Below are positions 33,954 to 42,857 of a stretch of DNA of 64,000 nt, piece after piece. The position numbers and the translations under genes are program-made. The stretch covers positions 1-64,000 of the forward strand of contig CAZZJC010000022.1 in the NCBI GenBank assembly GCA_964654285.1, written 5' to 3'. This stretch comes from BJHQ01 sp964654285. Its GTDB lineage: Bacteria > Planctomycetota > UBA11346. Every line of letters starts with the position of its first letter. The first letter of the stretch is position 1. The notes under the pieces were generated by a model that did no database searches, was not told the DNA's origin, and saw only the letters and a program-made list of their open reading frames with translations.

Positions 33954-36900
33954 ATGCGTCTGCTCTCCATCCTGTTGTTGTCCTGCTTCGGCCTGATGCT
34001 TCCTGCCGTCGACCTCGTCAATGACATGGGCGGACCCTTCGGCTTCGGCCAGACCAAGCTCCCCCCCGGGGCGGATCCGGTCATCCCGCTGATCCCACCG
34101 GTGTACTATTCGCGCCAGGTCGATCTGACGCCCATCTTCCCGAACGGCATGTCGTTCTACGGGCAACGCTACAACTCCGTCTACGTCAACAACAACGGCA
34201 ACCTGACCTTCGGCAGTCCTGATGCCACCTTCACTCCAGTGGCCTTGGCCTCGGCAGCGGGCTTGCCGATGATCGCCCCCTTGTGGGCCCACGTGGACAC
34301 CCGTACCGGATCGCAACGCCCGACAGCCGGCGGGAAATCCCAGGGCAGCAATGCGGTGTGGTACAACGTCGACGTGGCCAAGAAGACCTTCACCGCCACC
34401 TGGGATGACGTCGGCTATTTCACCCGGAACGTCGATAAGCTCAACGCCTTCCAGGTCCGGATCATTGCCATCGGCGATCAAGGCGAGATGGATATCGAGT
34501 TCCGCTATGAAGCCGTGAACTGGTCGACCGGCGACGCCAGTGGCGGCGTCGGTGGCACCGGTGGCATTGCGGCCCGCGCCGGAATCACCGCCGCCGATGG
34601 CAATCCGAACCACGTCATCGAGCTCGCCAATTCGGGCAGCGCCCGGGTGCTGAATCTCGACATCGATTCGAACCAGACGCCGGTGGTGCCTGGACTCTAC
34701 ATCTTCAAGCTGCGCAATCCCAATGTCACCATCAGCGCCGATGGCGGGGTGGCTTCCAACGGCAAGGTCGTGGTTCCGGCAGGAGCGACCCAGATCGTGC
34801 TTCGTTTCGCCTTCGATCAGCCGGTTCAGGGATTCACCGCCTCCGATGTGGTCCTGTCCGGCATGACCGCCACCAAAGGAAGCATGACCGGGACCGGGGC
34901 GAACTATTCGATGCCGATCACCATCTCTGGCAATGGCGGTCTGCGCGTCGATGTTCCCCGCGACGTCGCCCAGGGGACCACCGGATTGCTGGGGCTGAAC
35001 AATGCAGCAGGGGTCGATCTGGTCGTGGACGGCACCTCGCCCACCGCCCAGCCGCCGGTCGGTCCGATCTACTGCAACGGTCCGACCCTGGTCACCGGCT
35101 CGGGCAGCGATGATACCGGCATCGCCAAGGTGCTCTGGGAGGTCGTCAGCGCTCCGTTGGGTGGAACGCTGAGCTTCCAGCCGAATTCCACCTCGACCAC
35201 CACCGTCATCCCCACCCTCGATGGCGAATACACCCTGCGCCTGACCGTCACCGACCTGGTCGGCAATACCGGGTTCGCGACCACGACCCTGATCCGCGAT
35301 TCTTCGCCTCCGGTGGTGAATGCCGGCGGTCCCTCCACGGTGGCCTGGGCCCCTTCGACCGCCTACAGTTCAGGCGTCTACGCGACCAACGGCGGGCGGG
35401 TCTACAAATGCATAACTTCGGGAACGTCAGCGGCGGCTGGCGGTCCTGCGGGAACCAGCACGGCGCCCATCGCCGATGGCACCGCGGCGTGGGTCTATTT
35501 CGCCGATGTCTGGACGAAGTCGACTCCGGTCACCGTCGACCGTATGGTGCTCAATGACGGCAACTACTACCGGTGCACCACCGCCGGCACCACGGCATCG
35601 ACCGGCAATGGTCCGACCGGGATCGGTTCCGCTCCCATCATCGATGGATCCGCGGTGTGGATCTTCGTCAAGTTGTCGATCGATCTCTCCAGCTCCGGCA
35701 CCACCGCCACCGTCACCCTGAATGGCGTGGCCTCGACCGATATCGCGCCGATCAGATCCTATACCTGGACCCAGGTGTCCGGTCTGTCGGCAGCCTTCAG
35801 TTCGACCAATACCCCGAGCACCACGGTCTCCCTCCCCACCGAGGGCAGCTACATCTTCCGCCTGACCGTCATCGATGCGGCTGGAAACCAGGCCACCGAT
35901 GACACGACGGTGAATTTCGATGGGCTGTCCACCGTTTCGGCGGGACCGGACGTGGTCACCAACCAGGTCTCTGTTTCCCTGGCGGGATCCTACCAGGAGG
36001 CCTTCGGCACGCCGGCCGTGGCCTGGAGCGTGATCTCCAAGAATCCCATCGATGCCCTGGCGCCGACCTTCACCCCCAGCAATGCGGTGACGACGCTGAT
36101 GTCGGTCGCGTCCCTGCCGTCCAACGTGGTCTGGCAGTACACGGTGCAGATGCGGGTCACGGATTCCGGCGGCCATACCACCACCGACACGGCCGTCGTC
36201 ACCTTCGACTCCACCGCACCTGCGCCAGCCTCCGGGATAACCGGGATCAGCGAAGGCCAGCTCATCAACCGCCGCACGCTCAGCCTCGCCGGCATCGCCG
36301 AGGCAGGCGCCACGGTCCAGGTACGCAACGGGGCGGGGGGCAAGGTCGGCGAGATCGTCGCCAACGACGCCGGTCAATGGGCGATCACCACTACGGCTTT
36401 CATCGATGGAGCGCAGAGGGTCAATATCCTGGTGGTCGATCCCGCCGGCAATGCGAGCCCGCTGGTGACCATCAACTTCGTCGTCGATGCAACTCCTCCC
36501 AAGGTGACCATGACCACGACGGCGGCGATCCTGCCGGTGGCAAGCTTCACGGTGACCGCGACGTTCAGCGAACCGATCGGCGTCCTTTCCGTTCCCCAGG
36601 CGGCAGCAGCCCTCAAGGTCACCAATGGGACTTCGACCCTCACGCCCACGAACATCGTCACCAGTGCGACGTCCTGGACGTTCACTGTGACCCCGGTCAC
36701 CGAGGGTTCGGTCGCCTGCGTCCTGCTTGAGAAGACCGTCACCGATGCGGCTGGAAACCAGAATGACGTCTCCGATCCGTTCACCGTGCTGGCGATGTCT
36801 GCGACATCGACCTCGGCATTCACCTTGTCCGGTGCCGCGCTGTCCGGTTCGACCGGAGGCGCCACCAGCATGATCGTCAACGGCGTCAACCAGAACACGT

Positions 36901-37055
36901 CCGGTTCGCTCAACTGGAATTCAGGCATCATCTCGCTCGTGCCGCCCGGTCCCGCAAATGGTCCGCAGACAACGATCATCCCGATCCAGGTCCAGGGAGC
37001 GAGTCCGAGCTCGGTCACCGTCACGATCGAATCCACCCCCATCACCGGCGGTTGA
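33954..37055 (+). CDS. Large secreted surface protein: nidogen-like domain plus Ig/PKD-like repeats
   Basis: A 1033-residue exported protein. ATG 33954 has AGGAG 8 bases upstream and opens a signal peptide (MRLLSILLLSCFGLMLPA). Residues ~15-260 look like a nidogen (NIDO) domain (FYGQRYNSVYVNNNGNLTFG, FTATWDDVGYF). Next come Ig-like and PKD/REJ-like repeats (LRLTVTDLVGNTGFATT, TWTQVSGLSAAFSS, FRLTVIDAAGNQATDDTTVN), interrupted by two short chitin-binding-like repeats (GGRVYKCITSGTS and DGNYYRCTTAGTT). Bacterial Ig domains end the protein. Its base composition looks less GC-rich than its neighbours. A role in adhesion or matrix binding is inference. A lipoprotein gene follows closely. Confidence 0.82.
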   Translation: MRLLSILLLSCFGLMLPAVDLVNDMGGPFGFGQTKLPPGADPVIPLIPPVYYSRQVDLTPIFPNGMSFYGQRYNSVYVNNNGNLTFGSPDATFTPVALASAAGLPMIAPLWAHVDTRTGSQRPTAGGKSQGSNAVWYNVDVAKKTFTATWDDVGYFTRNVDKLNAFQVRIIAIGDQGEMDIEFRYEAVNWSTGDASGGVGGTGGIAARAGITAADGNPNHVIELANSGSARVLNLDIDSNQTPVVPGLYIFKLRNPNVTISADGGVASNGKVVVPAGATQIVLRFAFDQPVQGFTASDVVLSGMTATKGSMTGTGANYSMPITISGNGGLRVDVPRDVAQGTTGLLGLNNAAGVDLVVDGTSPTAQPPVGPIYCNGPTLVTGSGSDDTGIAKVLWEVVSAPLGGTLSFQPNSTSTTTVIPTLDGEYTLRLTVTDLVGNTGFATTTLIRDSSPPVVNAGGPSTVAWAPSTAYSSGVYATNGGRVYKCITSGTSAAAGGPAGTSTAPIADGTAAWVYFADVWTKSTPVTVDRMVLNDGNYYRCTTAGTTASTGNGPTGIGSAPIIDGSAVWIFVKLSIDLSSSGTTATVTLNGVASTDIAPIRSYTWTQVSGLSAAFSSTNTPSTTVSLPTEGSYIFRLTVIDAAGNQATDDTTVNFDGLSTVSAGPDVVTNQVSVSLAGSYQEAFGTPAVAWSVISKNPIDALAPTFTPSNAVTTLMSVASLPSNVVWQYTVQMRVTDSGGHTTTDTAVVTFDSTAPAPASGITGISEGQLINRRTLSLAGIAEAGATVQVRNGAGGKVGEIVANDAGQWAITTTAFIDGAQRVNILVVDPAGNASPLVTINFVVDATPPKVTMTTTAAILPVASFTVTATFSEPIGVLSVPQAAAALKVTNGTSTLTPTNIVTSATSWTFTVTPVTEGSVACVLLEKTVTDAAGNQNDVSDPFTVLAMSATSTSAFTLSGAALSGSTGGATSMIVNGVNQNTSGSLNWNSGIISLVPPGPANGPQTTIIPIQVQGASPSSVTVTIESTPITGG

Positions 37056-37066
37056 ACGAGGACACC

Positions 37067-37405
37067 ATGCAGCGCACCACCGCATCAACCCTGTCCTCGC
37101 TCCTGGCCTTGTTCGCCACGTTCGCCCTGGCGGCGGGCTGCGGCAATTCCAGCTCCGGTTCCAGCGACAATTCCCCCATCGTCATCCCCAGCTCCATGAC
37201 GGTTGACACGGTCAGCCTGTCGGGAGGTGTTCCGGATGTGGTCGGGCTGCGGCGGGTCACCCTCGACGGCATCGACGCTACCGTCTCCGGTACGGTCTGG
37301 TCCGCATCCGTGCCGATGCCTGCGACAACCCGCACCTACACCATGATCTTTCTGGTTGACGGGATCCAGGTGTCGAAGCGATCCCTGACCATCACCCGCC
37401 AATAG
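37067..37405 (+). CDS. Small putative lipoprotein
   Basis: A 112-residue protein with a lipoprotein signal: LSSLLALFATFALAAGC, acylated Cys near residue 26, followed by a Ser/Gly-rich linker. The mature part is a small beta-rich domain (LRRVTLDGIDATVSGTVWSA). It starts 11 bases after the surface-protein gene, so the two are likely co-expressed; it may be a partner or anchor for the large protein, which is inference. ATG 37067 has GAGG upstream. Confidence 0.72.
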   Translation: MQRTTASTLSSLLALFATFALAAGCGNSSSGSSDNSPIVIPSSMTVDTVSLSGGVPDVVGLRRVTLDGIDATVSGTVWSASVPMPATTRTYTMIFLVDGIQVSKRSLTITRQ

Positions 37406-37466
37406 CGTCCGTCGGGCTCGGGGCGATTGCCGCTTGTCCCGCGCGGCCCGGCGCTGGAATGGCCTC

Positions 37467-38075
37467 ATGACCGATGTGCAGGGCGATGTCGATCCGCGGC
37501 TGGCCGAGCTTCTGGAGCCTGCCTGGGAGGCCTACCGGCTGGGTCGGACGGAACGTGCGATAGCCCTCGCTCGTCATGCGGTGGAGTCCTTCCCCGAGTA
37601 CGGCGATGGCTGGTGGTGGCTGGGTTGCGCCCTGGAACGCAGCGGCCGCCTGATCCAGGCCGACCGGGCCTTCCTGCGTGCATCCCGGGCGAAATCGGAT
37701 CCGTGCGCCCCGCCCTACCGGGTCTCCTGGGCGAGGTTCCAGCGATCGGTGGCCCTGGCGACGGATGCGCTGCCTGCGCCGCTCCAGGCAGCCCTCGACG
37801 AGGTCACCCTCTGCCTGGCCGATTACGCCCTGCCCATCGAGCTGGGCGACCATGAGGATCCGGAACTGATGGGCCTGTTCGAAGGTGCGCCACGGGGCGA
37901 ATCCGCGGCGCCGGGCGAACTCAGCCCGCGTATCCATCTCTGGCGTCGGTCCCATGAGCACGCCGCGACCGCGGCGCGCGAGTTCGATGCGGAGGTGCGC
38001 CAGACCCTGTTGCACGAACTCGGCCATTACCTGGGTTACGACGAGGACGAATTGGAGGCCCTCGGTCGCGGCTGA
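37467..38075 (+). CDS. TPR-containing minimal zincin-type metallopeptidase
   Basis: A 202-residue cytoplasmic protein. The N-terminal third has a TPR-like pair (AYRLGRTERAIALARHAVES and DGWWWLGCALERSGRLIQAD). The C-terminus has the zincin motif of the PF06262 family: VRQTLLHELGHYLGYDEDEL, where HELGH gives two zinc ligands and the catalytic Glu, with a later Asp/Glu as third ligand. Most PF06262 proteins are ~120 residues and lack the TPR part. The start at ATG 37467 drops a non-conserved leader. It converges with the GspE/PilB gene. Confidence 0.75.
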   Translation: MTDVQGDVDPRLAELLEPAWEAYRLGRTERAIALARHAVESFPEYGDGWWWLGCALERSGRLIQADRAFLRASRAKSDPCAPPYRVSWARFQRSVALATDALPAPLQAALDEVTLCLADYALPIELGDHEDPELMGLFEGAPRGESAAPGELSPRIHLWRRSHEHAATAAREFDAEVRQTLLHELGHYLGYDEDELEALGRG

Positions 38076-38085
38076 GCCCGGTTGG

Positions 38086-39774
38086 TCAGTCGTCGACCTT
38101 GGCCATGCGGACGACCTCGTCGACCGTGGTGATGCCGGCGGTGCACTTGCGCACGCCGTCCTGGGCGAGCGTGGTCATCCCGTTGGCGATCGCCGCCTTG
38201 CGGACCTCCTGGAAGGGGGCCTTGTTGAAGGCGAGGTCGCGCAACTGCTGGTTCATCACCATCAGTTCGAAGATGCCCTTGCGGCCACGGAAGCCCGACC
38301 CGTGGCAGTGGTCGCAGCCGACACCGCGCTTGAAGGGATGGTTGGACCACTGCTCCGGCTTGAGGTTGAGCGACATCAGGGTCTTGGCGTCCGGCTGGTA
38401 GGTCTCGGCGCATTTCGGGCAGATCGTGCGGATCAGGCGCTGGGCCACCACGGCCTGGATCGAGGTGGCGACCAGGAACGGCTCGACGCCCATGTCGATG
38501 AGGCGGGTGATCGCGCTCGGAGCGTCGTTGGTGTGCAGGGTGGAAAAGACCAGGTGGCCGGTGAGGGATGCGTTGATCGCGATGCGCGCGGTATCGGCGT
38601 CGCGGATCTCGCCGACCAGGATGACGTTCGGCGCCTGGCGGAGCATCGATCGCAGGATGCGCGGGAAGTCGAGGCCGATCTTCGCATTCACCTGGCACTG
38701 GTTGATGCCGGACAGGTGGTATTCGACCGGGTCTTCCGCGGTGATGATCTTGCGGTCGACGGTGTTGAGCGAATACAGGGTCGCGTACAGCGTGGTGGTC
38801 TTGCCGGAACCCGTCGGGCCGGTGACCAGGATGATGCCGTTCGGCCGCTTGATCAGGCTGTTGTAGGTCTTGAGGTCGGTGGGGTCGAAGCCCATGTCGT
38901 CGAGCGACAGGCGCAGGCTCTCGCTGTCGAGGATGCGCATGACGATCGATTCGCCGTACACCGCCGGCAGGGCGCTGACGCGCAGATCGAGCTTCTTCTC
39001 GCCGATCTTCAGCTTGATGCGGCCGTCCTGCGGCCGGCGCTTCTCCTCGATCTGCATGCCGGCCATGATCTTCAGGCGCTGCAGGATCGGCCCCTGCAGG
39101 CGCTTCGGGGTCGGCTCCATGGTCATGCACACGCCGTCGATGCGGTAGCGGATGCGCAGGTGGTCGATCATCGGCTCGATGTGGATGTCGGACGCCCGTC
39201 CCTTCACCGCCTCGCTGATGATGTTCTGCACGAACTTGACGATGATCGCGTCGTCGCCCTGGTCGCCGCCATCATCGCCGGCCGCGCGCACCTCCATGTT
39301 CTGGGTGAACTCGCTGAGCTGCTGATCGAGCTTCTCGGTGGTCAGGCCCCAGTGCTTTTCCAGCACCGCGAGGATCTGGCGTTCGCTCGCGCAGGCGACC
39401 TCGATCGCGAGCGAGGTCGAGAAGCGGAGCGTGTCGACGGCTTCCAGGTCCATCGGGTTGGCCATCGCCACGGTCAGCGTCTTGCCCGATACCTGCACCG
39501 GGCAGACCTTCTTGTCGCGCGCCAGGGTCTCGGGCACCAGGTGCAGCACCTGGGGCGGGATGTCGTAGGTGTCGAGGTCGTAGAAGCGCAGATCGCACTG
39601 CTCCGCCAGGGCGCGCGCCACGTCTTCGGGCTGGCAGGCCTGGTTCGCGACCAGGATCGCCCCGATCAGGCGCTTGTCCCCGGACATCTGCCGGTTCAGG
39701 GCCTCCTTCACCGCCTCTTCGGTGCAGGATTCGTGCTCGACCAGGATCTCGCCGATCAGCTTGTGCTTGGGCAT
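38086..39774 (-). CDS. GspE/PilB-type secretion or pilus ATPase
   Basis: A 562-residue hexameric ATPase that would power type IV pilus or type II secretion assembly. The N-terminus has a MshEN-type domain (KLIGEILVEHESCTEEAV). The C-terminal engine has RASDIHIEP, Walker A GPTGSGKTTTLYATL, the Asp box ITAEDPVEYHL, Walker B ILVGEIRDADTARIA, the His box TGHLVFSTLHTNDAP, and the tetracysteine zinc loop CPKC and CDHCHGSGFRGR. The start at ATG 39774 gives MPKHKLIGEIL. No pilin, PilC or secretin gene is adjacent. A 175-base gap separates it from divergent glnE. Confidence 0.93.
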   Translation of the reverse strand: MPKHKLIGEILVEHESCTEEAVKEALNRQMSGDKRLIGAILVANQACQPEDVARALAEQCDLRFYDLDTYDIPPQVLHLVPETLARDKKVCPVQVSGKTLTVAMANPMDLEAVDTLRFSTSLAIEVACASERQILAVLEKHWGLTTEKLDQQLSEFTQNMEVRAAGDDGGDQGDDAIIVKFVQNIISEAVKGRASDIHIEPMIDHLRIRYRIDGVCMTMEPTPKRLQGPILQRLKIMAGMQIEEKRRPQDGRIKLKIGEKKLDLRVSALPAVYGESIVMRILDSESLRLSLDDMGFDPTDLKTYNSLIKRPNGIILVTGPTGSGKTTTLYATLYSLNTVDRKIITAEDPVEYHLSGINQCQVNAKIGLDFPRILRSMLRQAPNVILVGEIRDADTARIAINASLTGHLVFSTLHTNDAPSAITRLIDMGVEPFLVATSIQAVVAQRLIRTICPKCAETYQPDAKTLMSLNLKPEQWSNHPFKRGVGCDHCHGSGFRGRKGIFELMVMNQQLRDLAFNKAPFQEVRKAAIANGMTTLAQDGVRKCTAGITTVDEVVRMAKVDD

Positions 39775-39949
39775 CACGACTCCGTCGCGCCCTGGATCGG
39801 GCGACGCAGCGAGTATGCGGTCCAGCCCCGATCCGCAAAGGCGTCCTTCCGGCAAGCCGGCGCCTCGCGGCCCGGCGTGGCACCCAGTGTCGCCGGAACC
39901 GCAGGCATGCCCGGTCTTGTGGCCGGTACCTCGTCCTGAGACTGCCCGT

Positions 39950-42829
39950 GTGACCGCTGCCGATCCACTCGATCCCGCGCCGGCCCTGATCGCCGCGAAC
40001 GCGACCCTGATCTCCACGCTGCCTGATCCGGACCAGGCGCGCCGCGATCTGAACGCCCTGGCGGAGGATCCGCGCGCCGCAGGCTGCCTCGCCGATCCCG
40101 GTTGCGTCGTCGGATTCCTCCGCCTGGCTGCGGTCAGCCGGCATGGTGCGGCCCAGGCGATGCTCGATCCCGAGGCGTTCCGGCGCCTGGTCGCCGCCAA
40201 CGAGCACCATTTCGTCTTCGGCCGGCACCAGCTGGCCCGCGAACTGGCGGCGGCGCTCGCGGACGGCGCGCCGGACGATCCTGAGGAGCTGCGCTGCCGG
40301 CTCGCGCGCTTCAAGAACCGCCACCTCATGCGCATCATGCTCGGCGATGCGGTCGAGGCCCTGGCCTTCCCCGCCGTGGTCGGCGAGCTGTCCGACCTCG
40401 CCGACGTGCTGGTCGAGGCGGCGTTGGCGCTCGCAGCGCATCGCGTTGAGGTGCGCCACCCGGGGCTGGACGCGCTCCAGCGCTTCGCCGTGCTCGGCAT
40501 GGGCAAGCTCGGCGGGCGCGAACTGAACTACTCGTCCGACATCGACCTCATCTTCGTCTACGAACCGCCTGATCCCGAGATCCCCGACCTCGACCATCAC
40601 GCGGCCTTCCAGCGCCTGGGCGCCGAGGTGGTGCGCATCCTCGACGAGCCGACCGCGGCCGGACGCATCTTCCGCATCGACATGCGCCTGAGGCCCGAGG
40701 GCGATCGCGGCGAACTCGCCCTGTCGCGGCGAGAGACCGAGGACTACTACTGGTCGGTCGGCCGGCCGTGGGAACGGCAGGCGATGCTCAAGGCGCGCGC
40801 CATCGCCGGAGCGATGGCGGTGGGCGAGCGCCTGCTCAGCGAACTCGGACCCTGGATCCATCCGGTCGATCCGCCGTGGGAGGTCATCGACGAGGCGCGC
40901 ACCATGCGCCGGCGCATCGAGGAGCGCGCGCAGTCGGCCAACATCAAGACCGGGGCGGGGGGCATCCGCGACATCGAGTTCCTGGCCCAGTATTTCCAGC
41001 TGCTGTACGCCGGCCGCGATGCGGGGCTGCGCAGCCGCTCCACCATCCCGACCCTGCGCGCCCTCGCCGATCGCGGTATCTTGCCACGCGCGGACGCCGA
41101 CGAGCTGATCCGCCACTACCTCTGGCTGCGCCAGGTCGAGCACCGCCTGCAGATCTGGGAGGATCGGCAGGAGCACGAGATCCCGGTCGCGGCGCCGGCG
41201 CGGCGGGCGGTGGCGGCCCGCTGCGGGCATCTCGGCCCGGACGGGCTGGAGCGCTTCGACGCCGAGCTCGACCGTGTCCGCCGCCGGGTGCGCGAACTCT
41301 GCACTCGCCATTTCCTCGCCGTGCCCGAGGCGCAGGACGCGCTGCTCGCGCTCATCGTCCAGGGCGAGGCCGACGCGCGCCTGGCCGGGCGTTTCCTCGG
41401 CCGCATCGGCTTCACCGATGTCGCGGCGGCGGCGGCCAACCTGCGCGCCCTGGCGGTCGAGCCGTTCTTCGTCCTCTCGCGCCAGCGCACCGAGCGCAGC
41501 CTGGTGCTCATCCTGCCCCTCCTGCTGCACCTCATCGGCGAGACCCCGGAGCCGGATCGCACCCTGGCCAACCTCGCGCGGGTGGTGGCGGCGGTGGGCG
41601 GGCGGGCGACCTTCTTCGATCTCCTCGGCCAGCGTCCGCTGATCCTGGAGCTCTTCGTCTCGCTGTGCGGCTGGTCGAACTTCCTGGTCGAGCTGTTCGC
41701 GACCGTGCCCGGCCTGCCGGACGAGATCTGCGACACGCTCTCGACGCGCGATAAACCGGTGTCGGCCCTGCACTACGAGGCGCGTTCGCTCGTGCAGGGC
41801 CTGGCGAACCCGGCGCCGCCCCTGCATTTCCTCGTCGCACGCGAGACGGCGGTCATCGCGGTGCGCGAATTGGAGGGCGCCGACCAGGAGCAGGTCGGCC
41901 GCCGCCTGACCACCGTCGCCGACGCGGTGATCGCGGCGGCGCTCCAGCGCATCGTCGCCGAGCGCGCCCGCGCCTGGGGCGTGCCGATGGAATCCGGCCG
42001 GCCGACCCGCTTCGCGGTGCTCGGCCTGGGCAAGCTCGGTGGCGGTGAGCTCTCCTATGCCTCGGACATGGACGTCATCTTCGTCTGCGATCCCGGCGGC
42101 CACTGCCCGCGCCAGGATCGCGGCGGCGAGGAGTTCTGGACCAAGGTCGCGCAGGATCTCATGGCCTGTCTCCAGGAAGGCCGCGTCTTCGAGCTCGACC
42201 CGCGTCTGCGGCCCTATGGCGACCAGTCCGAACTGGTCGCGACCACGGCCGCGCTCGCGCGCTACTGGAACGAGCCGCGCGAGGTCTGGGAGCGCCTGGC
42301 GATGGTGCGCATCCGGGTGGTCGCCGGCGATCCGCGCCTGGGCGCCGAGGCGGTCGAGCTGGTGCGCGCCGCCGCGATCGGACGGCCCCTGCCTGGCGAT
42401 GCCGCGGCCCAGGTGCGCGCCATGCGCCAGCGCCTGGAGGAATCCGTGGCCGGGCGCGACCATCTCAAGCGCGGCAAGGGCGGCTACGTCGACCACGAGT
42501 TCATCTGCCAGTACCTCTGCCTCGGCCGCGATCCGGCCTCGCTGCCCGAGGGCCAGGGCACCGTCGCCCTGATCCGCCACCTCGGCACCTGCGGCGCGAT
42601 GTCGCCCATCGCGGCGGTCGAGCTGAGCACCGGCCTCAAGCGCCTGCGCCAGATCGAATCGCGCATGCGCCTCGCCGCCGGCAAGGCGGTCAGTTCGATC
42701 CCGACCGAACCCGGTCCGCGTGCCGCCCTCGCCCGCCGTTGCGGCTATGCCTCGCTCGCGGCGATGGACGAGGATCTGCATCTGACCCGCGAACGGGCGC
42801 GGGAGTGGTTCGAACGCCTGATCGTGTGA
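39950..42829 (+). CDS. glnE: Bifunctional glutamine synthetase adenylyltransferase/deadenylyltransferase
   Basis: Controls glutamine synthetase by adding or removing AMP in response to PII. The 959-residue protein has the duplicated nucleotidyltransferase design: the N-terminal copy VLGMGKLGGRELNYSSDIDL (deadenylylation side) and the C-terminal copy VLGLGKLGGGELSYASDMDV (adenylylation side), each with a DxD metal pair, plus RPWERQAMLKARAIAG and GAGGIRDIEFLAQY. I chose GTG 39950, where family sequence begins; upstream frame runs into the divergent ATPase gene. No glnB or glnA adjoins. Together with rpoN and an NtrC/NtrB-type pair in the window this suggests classical nitrogen control. Confidence 0.95.
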   Translation: MTAADPLDPAPALIAANATLISTLPDPDQARRDLNALAEDPRAAGCLADPGCVVGFLRLAAVSRHGAAQAMLDPEAFRRLVAANEHHFVFGRHQLARELAAALADGAPDDPEELRCRLARFKNRHLMRIMLGDAVEALAFPAVVGELSDLADVLVEAALALAAHRVEVRHPGLDALQRFAVLGMGKLGGRELNYSSDIDLIFVYEPPDPEIPDLDHHAAFQRLGAEVVRILDEPTAAGRIFRIDMRLRPEGDRGELALSRRETEDYYWSVGRPWERQAMLKARAIAGAMAVGERLLSELGPWIHPVDPPWEVIDEARTMRRRIEERAQSANIKTGAGGIRDIEFLAQYFQLLYAGRDAGLRSRSTIPTLRALADRGILPRADADELIRHYLWLRQVEHRLQIWEDRQEHEIPVAAPARRAVAARCGHLGPDGLERFDAELDRVRRRVRELCTRHFLAVPEAQDALLALIVQGEADARLAGRFLGRIGFTDVAAAAANLRALAVEPFFVLSRQRTERSLVLILPLLLHLIGETPEPDRTLANLARVVAAVGGRATFFDLLGQRPLILELFVSLCGWSNFLVELFATVPGLPDEICDTLSTRDKPVSALHYEARSLVQGLANPAPPLHFLVARETAVIAVRELEGADQEQVGRRLTTVADAVIAAALQRIVAERARAWGVPMESGRPTRFAVLGLGKLGGGELSYASDMDVIFVCDPGGHCPRQDRGGEEFWTKVAQDLMACLQEGRVFELDPRLRPYGDQSELVATTAALARYWNEPREVWERLAMVRIRVVAGDPRLGAEAVELVRAAAIGRPLPGDAAAQVRAMRQRLEESVAGRDHLKRGKGGYVDHEFICQYLCLGRDPASLPEGQGTVALIRHLGTCGAMSPIAAVELSTGLKRLRQIESRMRLAAGKAVSSIPTEPGPRAALARRCGYASLAAMDEDLHLTRERAREWFERLIV

Positions 42830-42857
42830 GGATCCGCATGCCCCAGGAGCGCCGTCC

